From positions 18,660,222 to 18,724,221 of the forward strand of contig NC_065883.2 in assembly GCF_932274485.2 (NCBI RefSeq): a stretch of DNA of 64,000 bases, written 5' to 3'. Below are positions 24,301 through 39,300 of this stretch, in pieces. Origin of the DNA: Patella vulgata (taxonomy: Eukaryota; Mollusca; Gastropoda; Patellidae). Position numbers and translations under genes: made by a program. Position 1 is the first letter of the stretch. Each line of letters starts with the position of its first letter. The notes under the pieces are model-generated. The model had not been told where the DNA came from. It did no database searches and saw only the letters and a list, made by a program, of their open reading frames with translations.

Positions 24301-27300
24301 CTAATTAGTTTATTTATGTTAATGTCTCTAGTGATAATCCTGTATAATATATGTTTTGATCTTTAGCTTATCCATTTATAGTTACAATGTAAAAAGGCTA
24401 ATGTACATCAATAGGCAAGTCATTAGGTCACCCGACTTAGTAGCAGCGAGGTTGGTCCTCCACTGTGCTGGAAGTGTACATTTTATGTATTGAATTATTG
24501 TTATTTATAAAATATAAGTTCCAGTAATTAAAAGATTGAAAAACCATTCCAGACTTATTAGTTATTGAAGAACCTAGGGGTTATATAATTATCAAAAGAT
24601 TATGTTGGATATATATGGCAACTGAATGTGCTTTTAATTTTTCGTTGTTAAACTACAATTTCATTTTTCACCTAAATCAAATTCATTTATCATCAACTGT
24701 TACAAATGACTCAGTTGTCAATAAAGTGAATTGTATGTAGATGATGTATCCAGAAAAACCATTAAACATTTTCATGATAGAAAAAATAAATAACTACAGA
24801 ATGACGTCATATGACATCTGTGCACAATTCGCTTGTGTTTATTGATGAATTAATGTTGTTCTATTAGTTAATCCCAAATTTAAGTTAACATTTAATTGAA
24901 AAGAAGATTTTGTCATGTTTGCAGACGCCTTTATAAATAAAAACTTAGTTTTTTCCAGAACATTAAATGACATACATTTAAATTGCTTTACACATGTTGC
25001 ATCTATTGAAATGCTGCTCCATTCTTTGTGATCCTTACAACATGAATCATGTTTTAAAAGTGTTAGTAATTAGTATCACTTCATGGAGATTGTTGCCTAT
25101 TGATAGAAAGATATTTTTCAATTTCATCTATACTTTACTGTTTGAATCACAAATCTCTATCCGTTGCTTTGATATGTTTTCTGTTCAAATTGATCAAATC
25201 AATGTTCAGATTTTTAGATTTTTTGAGTTGAAAATAAATGTGTATTGCTTTAAAGGCACAACAAGCCAAACTGTTCATATAAATTTAAAGTCAAACACAT
25301 GTTGTTATGTAATTAAGCACATCTGAGTATAATTTTTTTTTTAATTATTGTTACTTAATTTATCTAAGACACAAATTTATCTAAGACACATTAAGATGGT
25401 GGAGTAAAATCTGTAGAAACCAATGTAAACTTTAAATGCCCATAAGTTAAGTTAAAATTAATCTATTTGAATAACTCTTTATTTAATTTTTTATTCTATG
25501 CACATTGGGGCTTTATTTAGATCAGCTTAAAGTCATTTCAGTTGGATATTTTCATGGAGGTTTAAAGTAATAATGCCTGTTTAATTACAAAAAATACTGA
25601 CACACCTTCCTTAATATTGATTTAACTTCAAAAACAAAAACAAACTAAAAACCGAGTATGATTCACTAAAATGTAATTATTAGTAGGATAAAGTATAGTT
25701 CATATATTCGTAATCACAATATAACATACAATAACATAAATAAAACTTAGCAAATGGGGTGATGGGACTCAAAACGGAATTTAACAATTCTTTTAGTCTA
25801 ATTGCAAATGAATACATATGGTAATTTTATGCCCACCCCCAGACACATTATCTATTGGTAGTCTACTGGGTTAATGAATACAAATGTACACTTGATATGA
25901 TCTAGTCTACTTGATACTAGACACTTGATCTAGTCTACTGATTAATGAATACAATGATTGATAAGCCTGTTTCTAATCCGTTAATCTGCTCTCAATCACT
26001 GTGAAAGGAACGTCTGATTATCCTTAATCCCTGTTGATGTTGCCAGATCACATAGTTTAATGATTAATCTGTAAACAATATACTATTCATAGTATATAGT
26101 ATTCTTTGTTTATAATTACAAACTATAATATACTACCAGATTTTCTTGGATCTGTTATTATAAACCTGGCTTATTGAAAGGTCATACTCATAGTGTATTC
26201 AACAGGTAGGAATTAATAATTTGAATATGAAACTTTTCAAATTACACAAAATCTAATAGGAATTAAGTTACAAAGTTTGAATCAGTTATAGTAATGTGAT
26301 GTTAAATATTTTGTGAATGACACCAGGATTTTAGGTTAAATTTGTACGGAACTGTTCATTGTCAGCTTTACAATATATCCCTGGTATGCCACATTATGGC
26401 TACCTATTATCTATTTCATTATGTTTTTATATTTATCCATCTAAAATTAAATTATATGAAAATGACGTATATTTTTTTGGGAAATAATAATGTTGCACAG
26501 TTTATTACTGGTCTCCAGGATTGTTAAACTCAGACCCAAGTCAATATTCCATTATAACCCATAGATTCCAGTATAGGTACAATGGTAAATATTGACATTG
26601 TGTAACTTTTCACAGTTTTTAAGTGATGTTAATTGCTCAATAAAACATGGAACAAACAATACATTAATATAGCATGTACGTACAGGCAATCCAATAAAGT
26701 GAATCAAGCTGTGGACCCAATGATTATCCGAGTTTCATTTGAGTTTAAAAAAGAGCTAGGAGAATGTAGTTGATTTTCAAAAACGAAAGTTTAAATTTTA
26801 GCCTGAAGTCATCGATGTAGACAATAATCAAGAATAGAAATCTACATTATATTTATTATAATATGTTGATAAGTTATGGTATATTATACTGCCTGGAGAC
26901 TGGTGTGATGTTGCTAAAAACATATTGATTGATTTCAACTGTGGTAATATTGATTAAGATTGGTGAATCATGCATGTTTATATTTTCTCATTACTCTAAT
27001 CGTGACAGCTTTTAAATATATATGATGTCATGGTGATATCATTCGCAGGTGAATAATTGGCCATCCTTTACCATACCTATTTCTTCAAATTAGTTTCAAA
27101 TCTGCGCTCGAGCAACTAAGAAGTTTATATTCAGAGATATATTTATTTCAGATTTTTTGAAAATCGCAAGCTAATGATGATCAGCATCATGTGTATTGTT
27201 CAGGTGTGAAAGAGTTTGTCTGAGAAGTTTTAAGACCACAATATTCGAAGCTCAGATTCGAGCGACATTTTAAAAAAAACAAGATTTTGTCACTTACAGA

Positions 27301-30300
27301 TTTTAGTGACATTTTTTTAAAAACTGTTTTGTCCCAGATCCACCTAACTAACAAATTTTTATATTTCAGGGTATAATTGATGGACCAAATTGTATGACAG
27401 TTCAAGGTCACCCGGATATTGCCTTAACCTGGCCGCAAGTGAAGTTACGACGCCTCAATGCTGGTGGGATAATGCCAGAAAATAATGGATATAACATTGT
27501 CTCATCTGACCCAACCTTTCCAGTGCCTCTCAGTAACGATAATTACAATCATGAGTTTATGCCACTGTGTAATCAAGTGCCTGACCCGGTACCACCTACT
27601 TACACCACTGTTGCTGACAAACCAGAATCAAAAACTTATGAATATGATGTGTACTTAAACCAGGATTCCACCTCGGAAAATGGTATTTCTCATGTTCATG
27701 GAAAAATTATTCTTGAAGGTAAGACATTTAGAATTGTAATTTGAAATAGAGCTTTAAAGATGTATACAACATACATAGGGCACAGACAGTATTGTTCAGA
27801 TAGGATAAAAAAAAAAAGCAACGTCGTTCAGATAGGATTTTTTTAAAAAAAAAAAGCAACATCATTTAGATAGATACATGTAGGATTAAAACTTGTCACA
27901 TCATTCAAATAGGATATTAAAAAACAAATGTCATTAGGATAGGATAAATAAAAAGAGCGACATCATTTAAATAGGATGAGAAAAAGAATCGTCAATCAGT
28001 TAATATAAAAAATAAAAGCATCATCATTCACAAGATTTTAAGAAGTCACATCATTCAGATAGGGAACATCATTAATGATTTCTAGGCAGTCCGAAGTCAT
28101 TGATTGCCACACCTTCAAAATTCTAAATTATAAAGCTTTTTGCTGCTATCAGTAGTCTGTAAATTTGCCAGCTAATGTTTTCATAATTCATGATTGTTGT
28201 GGAGCATTATATTAGAAGCTGATCTTAAAACAAAGTGTCTTGCCCTCCAAAGAATTTGCTCTCTTGTGATAAGACAATGGATTATGTTTTTGATAAGAAA
28301 CACACAAAAGATTATTTTGGATTATATATCAATAAAATGTTATTCCAATGACTTGAGTTAAAAAGCACAAGCACTTTGGGGGTCATCAGGGTTTGTTGAG
28401 CAAATAGTTTTAGATTAGACATGATTTGACTATACAGTTACGTCAAGCATTATCAGATTTAGATTCTATGTAAAATATTGAATAAATCGGCTAAGCTATT
28501 AGTGCAATGGATGCTTACGGCTAGATTTGTTTTGTGTAAATTGTGTGTCGTGCAGTCCCCCTGCACTTACTACTATAATAGAAATACAGACTTTTTAGTT
28601 TTAAGGAGTTTAACAAACTCTCATGAAAAAAAAAACTGTCTAATTGGGGCCGTACTTTTATTCTCAATAATTAGGTGTGACAAGAATTATTCTGAATTTG
28701 ATAGTATCAAAATTAAGAACATTTATTTGCTGGGTGAGAGTACGTGACAATATCTCTTTAAAAAGTGTATTTTAAGGCCATTAAACATCATATGAACTCA
28801 TCACTCTATGACTTGCATGTTTTCATTTCTTCATTATTTTAAATTTTAAAAACAAAATTTGACTTAAAATTAGGTCCACTTGATATAATGTTACAGAGAA
28901 GTGTTGTAGTTATTAGCATATATTGAGAAAATGATTTGATGGATTTAGCCTGAACTTGCAGGAATATTTTATGGGGAGCTTTTCAGATATTATAATGACT
29001 GTCATAATAATTCTAAATTTTATCTTTTAAAAAGTCAATAAAACTGACTCATGATAAATTTTAATTTTCAATAATATATCAGTCTTGTTTATATGATTCA
29101 TGTTAAAATATTTTATTGTATGTGTCACAATAAAACTAATCGATTAATATACAAACATGTATATATATACTTATCATATATTGATTAGCGACTGACGTTT
29201 GGCCTATTGTTAGAATTTGATCAATACATGTTACTCTGGTGAATTGTTTTATTTCTGAAAAGTTCGAACCAATTTGAGGAATTTACAGTAAAAAACCACT
29301 GCATGTCATTTGAGAACAGCACAGTGGCAGACTTTACATGTAGCTCAAATAACCATAGTCTGTGAAGTCTTTATGACTAACGTTGTAGACTGTGAGCATG
29401 CTCGTTGTTAACTTCCTGTGTACATTTCTGCATTGACAGAGTTGGAAACAGCCAAGAAAACCAGTGCATTATATGGCCAGCCAGACTGGTGGGGAGAAAA
29501 TGAAATAAATAGCAATGGCAATACCCTGAACCCCAAGAGAGAAGGTAAGCTACCCCCCTTGAGGGCAGTGTCTTACTCTTATGTAGATTTAATTGTATTT
29601 AATCTATTGTCACCATGGACCTGACTATCTTATCATTTCAACTGGTATCAGTCCTGTGATGTTTAGTGTGAGTGAATAGATAATGAGGTATTTATATTGA
29701 ACCACTGCTGTAGGTCTGATGTAAGTAAGTATATTACCCACTATGTGTAGATATTCAATAGACATTTGATTGAAATGCTTAGAATTTGTGGACTAACAAG
29801 GCTGAAAACTAACCAAAAATCAATGACTTCTATAAGAATTGAATGGTAGCTCAGAGTTACAATGTTCTATTGACTGAGACCAGATCACAGGCAAGCAAGT
29901 GTCAACATTAGTTTTATTTGGCTCTTGTTCAAGCATTTCATTGACCAGTGATATACTAGATGTTAGGTATGATATACTATATTTTATTACTTTTATTGAA
30001 TAATAATATAAAGGTAATAGAATCAGCCGTCTGTGTGATATAAGGTGTCATTATTATATTATTTACTATTGGTTATGTGATAATTAGATATTGGTTATTT
30101 AGGTTTTCACTTTGATATTTGTATATAATACATTTTTCCCCCCTGTGATATACTTTATAAGAATATATACAATTTACCGTAGGTCATTGAACTTTGCTGT
30201 TAACAAAAGATATACACAGGTATCAATTCTATGGAATATAATTTTGACTATGCTTGCTTGATAAAGACTAGGGGATAAATTATTCCATATTATTGTGTCC

Positions 30301-33300
30301 TGTGTCAGAACAGTAGGACGTTAAACCCCATTTAATTTGTGTCCTGTATATACATGTATCCAGTTCAATTACAAAATAAATATTGGTATTTACAATTTAG
30401 TATAGGAACTACAGTAGTGGATGATTTGGTATCAACATTATTTGATGATTGTAATCATTTGATATTGTGAGAATATACCAGTAGGTAGCCTACTAATAAC
30501 AACATGTTTGTCTGTTTAGCTATGGGACAAAATACATTGTCCATATACCTTTTAGCAATAGAAATATATTATTTAAATCATGTGTTTTTCATATAAAATA
30601 GTATTTATTTGCAAATTCATTGTCTTGCCATTGGCACACAGCCATAATTGTGTTGGCCTGGATATGATGAATTTCTGTACTTTCAAATCTGAATTTCGGT
30701 AGATATTTTGTAGAATGGGTCTCCAATGATCTAAAATGCTGCACTGTGGGTTAACCCCAATCTGATTAAAACATAGATCCTATTTCGTTTCGTTTTTATA
30801 GTTCAAAATTTCGTTTTACTTGTCTTTACTACACTTGAATCTGGAAGACTTATTTAACATGTGTTCTGCTTGAAATGAGGGGTCAGCCAATCAAAGTGTC
30901 TGTCGAATCGAGTGTTTGACCTTTTTTGCCCGGAACTGTGGGTAGTCCACTAGTAACATCAATGCTGATTGGTTAATCAAATGTCTGACGTCATAGGTCA
31001 AAAGTCGGTCTTTTGACCCCTGACGTGACCTATCGCTATAACTTGTCAGATCTTCATGTAGTGTAGGCCATCGAAAGTATAAAAAAACGAAACGAAATAT
31101 AGATCTGTATTTTAATCAGATTGGGTTAACCCCATTCTTGGGACGATTAATACCGTCTGCTTGATCTTGAGTGTTTCTTCAAGATCTTTTGCAGTCATGA
31201 TTGTAAACATGTATACGATGGAGTTCACATAAAAGAATCCTTGACAGTTGGAATTTGATAAAGAGCAAGCAGAAATGGCAATGTCCAAGCTAAATGCCTA
31301 TTTTCATTAGCCTCGCTGGTGCAGAAAAGTAGGATGCTAGTCCTTTAGTTCTATTAAGTGGCTGAATTGTCAGCGCGTGCGCGTTGTATCACTACTTCTG
31401 TCATTGAGTCAACTGGCGTGGTTTCGATTCCCTGGTTGTACGTGGGTTTTCTCATTGAAATAAAATTGAACCATATGTTAGTCCCAAAATGACCTAGTTT
31501 GTGTCGAGTGGACGTTAAACCCCATTTCTCTCTCTCCCTTCCATTTTCTCCTTTAATATAAATAGTTATTCTGCAAAACAGGATACACTATAGTCAAGTG
31601 GGAGCATTGTACATGTACATTCCATAGAAACCTCTTGTACTGTTTATGATATAATTGGGATATATTTAGAACTGACACATTATTACCACTCTGACAAACA
31701 GACCCAGCGGTGGTAGAGGAGAACATGTGGCTGCTTCAAATTTTCAGCTACATTGATGACATCTTTATTGGCACAAGTGGCTGACTCATATTGGATGTAA
31801 TTTTCCAGCTAGCAGGCTGACCGATTCTATAGGAGTGGAGTAATATAAATTGGAGAATACATGAAAGTTTAGAATTTGGTTCCAGTTCTTGTAGTGTTTC
31901 TGCAGCCAACAGGTGGCAGGAATATAATGTAGATATTTTTCACAGTGTTTATACATTAACTTTTGTTTGTTCAAGTTCTCTGGGAGAATTACACATTAAT
32001 TCTGTAAATATTTGGAAGCCTTTCAGGACTGGCACCTTGTTAGTGTCGAGTTAACCTCCAAGAGAATGCCAGGATTTTCTTCTAATCAGTGTAGTTATAG
32101 AGTCAGCGTATATAGTGGCACACATTTTATATTGACTATACTGTGTTAAAAACAGCGTTATTGCGTTTTAGATTGTTTAAGGATGTGCTTCTGTGTGGAA
32201 CAGTAACAGAACTCCCAGTTATTTTTAAGTTAAGTTGACTTGTAAAAACATTAGGAGTCAATGTTCAGTGTAAATAATACCTGTTGTTATTAAGTAAGTA
32301 AATCTCTTTGTTTATATACAATTGTGTTATATATAAATTTTATTTGCTTAATTTAAGTTCACGAGGTGTAATGTTGAAATAGTCAATATTGAATTAGATA
32401 TCATGCATCAAAAAAAGAAAACAACCCAGTGTGATCCTTTTAAACATCTATTGTTATTTTGTGATCATGTGTGCTTCTTTTATAAACTTGATCAAATTGA
32501 CTTGATATTTTTATCATAATGTTCAAATTTTATGCACTTTATGTAGGCATATAATGTAAGATATTAATAATTGATATTTACAAAATAGTTTTATTCAATG
32601 CCCTTTATATCTATTGTGGACGTATAACATATTGATTAGATAAATTTATTATTAAATTAATAATAGAAATATTATTAGGCATGAAGCTAAACTCAGATAA
32701 CATAAAATAGATAAAAGTGTGATCCATTTGAATTCATAGGCTTTTCTAGTGGCATATTTTTTGCCATTAGGATTTATATTATTAGATGTAAGAAAAGTTA
32801 GTTAATTGTGGTTACAGATGGGATAGATACAAATTCTAAGATGCGATTAAATTATCCAAATGCTAAAAGTCAAGACATGCTTTGTGCCTAGGATAAAATG
32901 GTAAAAGTCAAAGTCTTCATAGCATGGAAAGGGTGAAATCAAATTATATACGTAGTTCAATCTCTCCAGCCTCTACATTTTCAACTCTGAAGATGATTTA
33001 TTTTGGTTTTAGGTTGGTCTGTGCTGTGATGACTTGTATTAAAATATGTCAAGGGCTATTAATTAACTTACAGGTACATGTTTTATGGAGCTCATCACGT
33101 ACATGTTATAATTGTATTAACCTAATCAACAGCCGTCTAATTGTTTTACTTGGCACTACTCCATCAATATAAACATGGCAGAGCCAAGAAACATAACTCT
33201 ATTGACAAGTCTATTTATATATTAAAATATTCAATTTCTACAAACTGCACTACAGTATTTTAAAACGTAGAAATTAACAAGAGAAAAAAATTGGAATTTA

Positions 33301-36300
33301 GACAGCTTTGCACCTTTAAAACTTGTCAGCATGTATTCAGAGAGGTATGAACTTCAAAGGTGTGTGATGTAGAAATCATGCATATGTTATCCAATGGGTT
33401 TATCTACAAGATCAAATGTGTCACCCTTTCAAATGGTTTAGCACATTAATGGGAAAAGTTTGCATGAAATGCATCTTTCTCAAGAACTTGTAATGATTTG
33501 TATGTAACTTAAGATATTAATAAGGAATATAACCACATTGAATTAAATTAAAATATTTGTGTATAGAAACTGATTATAGTTCATGCATTATCTGTAATCT
33601 AAGAAAATATTGTTGGCCTCTGGAATGTTGGCCTTTGAATGCAATAAAAATTAAAAAATTGAAATAAGATGTCATGGATTCTAATTAAATTTTAGATTAA
33701 GTTTTTCTCAATTGACAAAATGTCATCATTTGTTGTATATTTTACATTACTTTTTTATTTGATGAGTTAAATACTGGTGCCATTGCTAAACAAGGGGCAT
33801 ATTACACCTGCTGTTTTTTTTGTGTAAACTTACTTTCATGTAGACTACAAATGTATCATGATATGATGAGTATGTCCAGTTGTTATCAGATTCTGTAATC
33901 TAAACTACCATAAAGACTATATCTAAACATCATAGAGAAAACTATATCACACATCATTAAGGTGATAATTTGATGTAATGTTGATAATAAACCATAAAGT
34001 ATAGATAAACTACCAGAAACTTGATGAAAAACATGAAGTTAACCAGGGGTTGGTGTTTGTACCTTGCTTATTTTGTTTATTTATAAATGGTTTGACATGT
34101 TGTCTTTATGATAATCTTTATGCTGTATTCACTATCCAGTATTATCAACCAAAATATCTCTAGCAATCAATGTTGGAGTGTTGTGTATTCTGGAGAATTG
34201 GTGAAAATAATTGAACTGATCTGGCTCCCCATTCCATCTCAATATCATACCTTTAGCTGAAGTGATTGTTAAGGCTTTCAGATTTAGATAGAAAACAGAT
34301 TCGATATTTTTTTTTTATCATGAGTTTTAATTAAGATAATGAGAAAATAAGTTTGTAAATTACTCTACTGACTGAAGATAATTTTGGCAACTGCTTCAGT
34401 TCATCACCTAATGAAAAACAATTCCATGAAGCTTCGTACTTATAACCTTGTGTTACCTGTAAATTACGTAGTTACGGCGGAGAAGATTGATTTTCTACAT
34501 CTTGATATGAAGTTAGCTAATTGTAATGAGGCATGTCTTGACTGCCGTGTGTTTATAAATAATACAAGATGAAGTTGTTTTTATTTCTGAGTTATGTCAG
34601 GTATTTTTTTGGAGATGGAATAGTGTAAAAGTGCAGGCGAAAAGCTCAATAATTATGTTTTATAATATATTTTAATTGAACAATGAACGAAGCAACATTT
34701 TGCTTGGAATCTGTTTCAAATTTTTAAATGACTTGACCACAGTATCCATGCTATGTACAGGTTACTGCAAGATGATAATGGACATGTTATTAAAATGAAG
34801 AAAATTAATCAAAGTGTGACTTCAATTCCAAAGTTTTGTTTTTATGGACTTTTGAATTGCACTGTATATAGATGGTGAGTTATTGAATGTTCATATAATT
34901 TTAAAATAACTTGTATAGTTACAGCAACATAATATTATGAGGGTGAATGAAAAAAATCAATCATATGGACATCATTTCCAAAGTTTTTATGTGATGAGAC
35001 TTTTGAATCACACTATCTACATGTATATTGTTGATGAGATATTAAATGTAATATTTGAATAAATAGGTGCTTTGAAGCATGGATGTGTATTTTTTAAATG
35101 TTCTACTGATAAACATTCTGTTGCATATTGTTGAAATATCTGAGCTTTTAGTTTTAATATTGATTTGTTTAATGCTGTTGGCATGTCTACTATAATAATA
35201 TACAGTTATGAATTGTCGAAAATAGATCTACAGATGGCTTTGCCAAAATTCTACAGACACAATAAATATTGCAGGCAAAAATAGAACTGTGAAAGATTAG
35301 TATCATAAATACGCACATGTTGATGATGTATTGAGTGCTGAGTTATATTATGTATTTACCATCCAGTTGTGGTGCAGGAATTAATTGATCTCTTCATCAA
35401 AGGATTAGAGATTCATTATTTTAAGATGTTTGGAGAAAGTGTGGTAAGAAGGACGTGAACAGATAGGTGAGAGACAGACAGTAATCCTACATATTTTAGT
35501 GCTCCGATAAATATTTTTTTTCCATGATATTTTCTTTAGCCATAAAATGATAAGGTATTTAGTTTGATATTTTGAAATAGGATGAGCCGCAACTGCTACA
35601 AAATATTGATCAGTGTTAGAATAATCGAGCTATGTCAGATCGTCCTCATACAGATATAATATATATTGTACAACCACTAGTCTGTAAGATTATCCGATCA
35701 TACTGACCTCTGACCTTTTTGATATAACAACCTTTAACTATCTGCATCTGTTAGTCGACAATTTTAAAGGTTAGATTTCTACTCAAATTCTATTTTACTC
35801 TACTGACACATAATAAGCTTTGTTTACTCGATGACCAATTTTTACAGAATTTTAGCTACATCCATATACTTGATCTATGGCTGTGTTCATATTAATAATT
35901 ACCTGGAGTATATAGGTTCGGATCAATGTTTGTGTTCACATTCAGAAGATTAGAATTTATTTAAGCAGACAAAATAGATAAGTGATGCTTAAATGTTGCA
36001 TGAACTGGAATGTGAAGATCTATTGTTATCCATTTCTAGTCAGTGTTGTATGTACCTTGCTGCAAGCAGTGTGTCTGAAACATGGATTAAGGAGTCTCTG
36101 CAGTCTGCTTTGAGTTTACTTTACTACCTGAGGCTTTAGATCTAGATCCCACATTTTATATGAAACAAATTAATGCTCACACACCTTAAACCTATATTCT
36201 CTGCTGGATAAAATGACAAACACCAATGGGATTGTGTCTGGGAAAACCTAAATTTGTCCCTGGCAATGTTTGTGACGGATGCCAGATTTCCAGGCTTGTT

Positions 36301-39300
36301 CGTCTGGTTCAGGGTAAAATCAGTGTGAACATAGCTTAAGTGTTTCCTTGTGTGTGTCATTACATGTCAACCACTTTAAGTGAACTAAGATATAGATGTA
36401 GGTAATTTGCAAATATTTCAAGCACTGCTTCAGAAATAAATGTTTACATTTAACAGAATTCCTTAAATTCAACAACAACTAAGGGTATTTTGTTTGATTT
36501 TACATTTCTCTTTGATGTCAAGACTTCACATGGGATATTTCTTTTAGAGATGGGAGGCATGTGATGGCTGATTAGCTTATACTGTAAATTCTAAGTTTAT
36601 GTGTCTTTGAATGTTTGTAAACCAGGTTAAGACAGCAATAGGAGCTTCTCTATAATAACAGTATATTTTATGCTGTAGTCTGTATGTAAAACACCATGGA
36701 TATTTAATGTGTTCTTAATGTTGATGTGTTAGACAAATTGTGATAGCACCACTGAGAGCACCACTTCATTGGGTTTGATCACTCTATAATTCATTATAGA
36801 TCCAGGTACCCAGTTGTGATATATCTATTTGCCAATGGTATGGGGGTAATTACAATAGGGCATGCCAAGATGAAAGTGCTTCTTGACATTTATATCCCTT
36901 GTTCAAATACCCAAAACAAAGAATTCTATGAATTTCAACAATTTCCAGTAATGACTTCTAGAATTATGGACCCTGTTCTCTTTGTAACTTATCACCTGTT
37001 CTAGTTGATATTTATAAGCATTATTCAGAATTTTAACCATTTCTGATCATTAGAAAAAGTCATTACTGTATGTTAGAGAATCTTGTCAACGCACCTTTAA
37101 TGTGATACAGTATAAAGATTGTTCTTTTTATGTACCCTAAAGATTCACAATGTGTCCCAACTGAATTTCTATGATTTTATGGTTCATGATCACCATTGAA
37201 ATTCTATGGTTCACCATTGAAATTCTATTGAAATTCTATGGTTCACCATTGAAATTCTATTGAAATTCTATGGTTTACCATTGAAATTCTATGGTTCACC
37301 ATTGAAATTCTATGGTTCACCATTGAAATTCTATGGTTCAATATCCCCAATGGATTTCTGTGTTATGGTGCAACTTTGAAGTTCTGTGTTATGGTTTATC
37401 ATTGATATTCTGTATTCTGCCTCTCTTATGGTCATTATGTTCTGATCTGACGATCTTGAAGCACTGATGATCTTTAAGAACAAAATATTGGATCTCATAT
37501 GGTCCCACTAATACATTGATTTCTTTTGGATAGAGTGTTTAGAGTTTTATCTATAATGAAATAAGTGAACCATAGTTGAAGGAACCTGTAAGTCCCTTAT
37601 GGTCACTAATTATATAAGTCAGGGTTATATAGAGGCATTGTGTTCAGCATATGTTAGTTAATTTGTTTATCTTAAAGGGAGTAACACAGTATTGGTATGC
37701 CAGGTACTCTGTATATTACTGTAGCTATTTCACCTACTATGTAAATCATTGAGATAGGTGTCAGTGTCTATTGTTTTAACCACAATATGACCGAGGTGTG
37801 TTAACCCTATATGTTTAAGCGTGGTCTACAGTGTATGGTGTGGGTATTGGTGATATTAAAACATCAAAGAGTTTTTGCTTCTTAGATCATAGTAGATTCA
37901 GGTATAATATGGTTAAGTGTATCTCTGTATATTAATCTTATGCTGTATAATGGGATAGTTCGTGCATTAAACAGTCGCTCTCATCAGGTGATATTGTAGA
38001 AGAAGTGTTCTGAATTGCAAAGAACCCCATTCAAGCCATTTTGGTGACCAAATACAAATAGAAACTTCCAGGCAAGTTAGTTAAATAATTGAACAAATAC
38101 CTTGTAAAATTTATTAGATCATCTTATTCAAGTTGATAGGTTTATTCGATTCAGACAGGAGTTATATCTCAGGTTTATTATATTTAGACAAGAGTTATAG
38201 TTATATCTCCTGTTAATTGTATTCAGACAAGAGTTGAAGAGTTATATCTCAGTTTTATTGTCCCCCGCCTTTCGAAGAAAGCAGGGGACTATTAAAATGG
38301 GTTCGTCCGTCTGTCTGTCTGTCCGTCTGTCTGTCCGTCTGTCCGTCCGTCTGTCTGTCCGTCACACTTTTTGGGACACAATAACTCTCTTCCTAATTGA
38401 GCTAGAATGTTCAAACTTGGTGTATGTGTTTATTAGGTCAATGCCTTGATGGAGTTCGAAGATGAGCATTTTCCGCTTAGGGTAAGCAGAGATAAGCAAT
38501 TTGATTGGTTGATGCTTTGGGATACGATAACTCTCTTCCTAATTGGGCTAGAATGTTCAAACTTGGTGTATGTGTTGATTAGGTCAATGCCTTGATGGAG
38601 TTCGAAGATGAGCATTTTCCGCTTAGGGTAAGCAGAGATAAGCAATTTGATTGGTTGATGCTTTGGGACACGATAACTTTTAATTGAGCTAGAATGTTCA
38701 AACTTGGTGTATGTGTTTATTAGGTCAATGCCTTGATGGAGTTCGAAGATGAGCATTTTCCGCTTAGGGTAAGCAGAGATAAGCAATTTGATTGGTTGAT
38801 ACTTTGGGGCACGATAACTCTCTTCCTAATTGAGCTAGAATGTTCAAACTTGGTGTATGTGTTGATTAGGTCAATGCCTTGATGGAGTTCGAAGATGAGC
38901 ATTTTCCGCTTAGGGTAAGCAGAGATAAGCAATTTGATTGGTTGAACTGTTTGATTGTTCAATACTTTGTAAAAGATAATTTGTGATAAATTTATATGTG
39001 TCCTCTAATTATTTTCCTATTTCGGCGGGGGACATCAGCCTCACTGTTGGCTTGTTATATTCAGACAAGAGTTATATCTCAGGTTTATTATATTCAAAAA
39101 AGAGTTATATCTCAGGTTTATTATATTCAGACAAGAGTTATATCTCAGGTTTATTATATTCAGACAAGAGTTATATCTCAGGTTTATTATATTTAGACAA
39201 GAGTTATAGTTATATCTCCTGTTAATTGTATTCAGACAAGAGTTGAAGAGTTATATCTCAGTTTTATTATATTCAGACAAGAGTTATATCTCAGGTTTAT

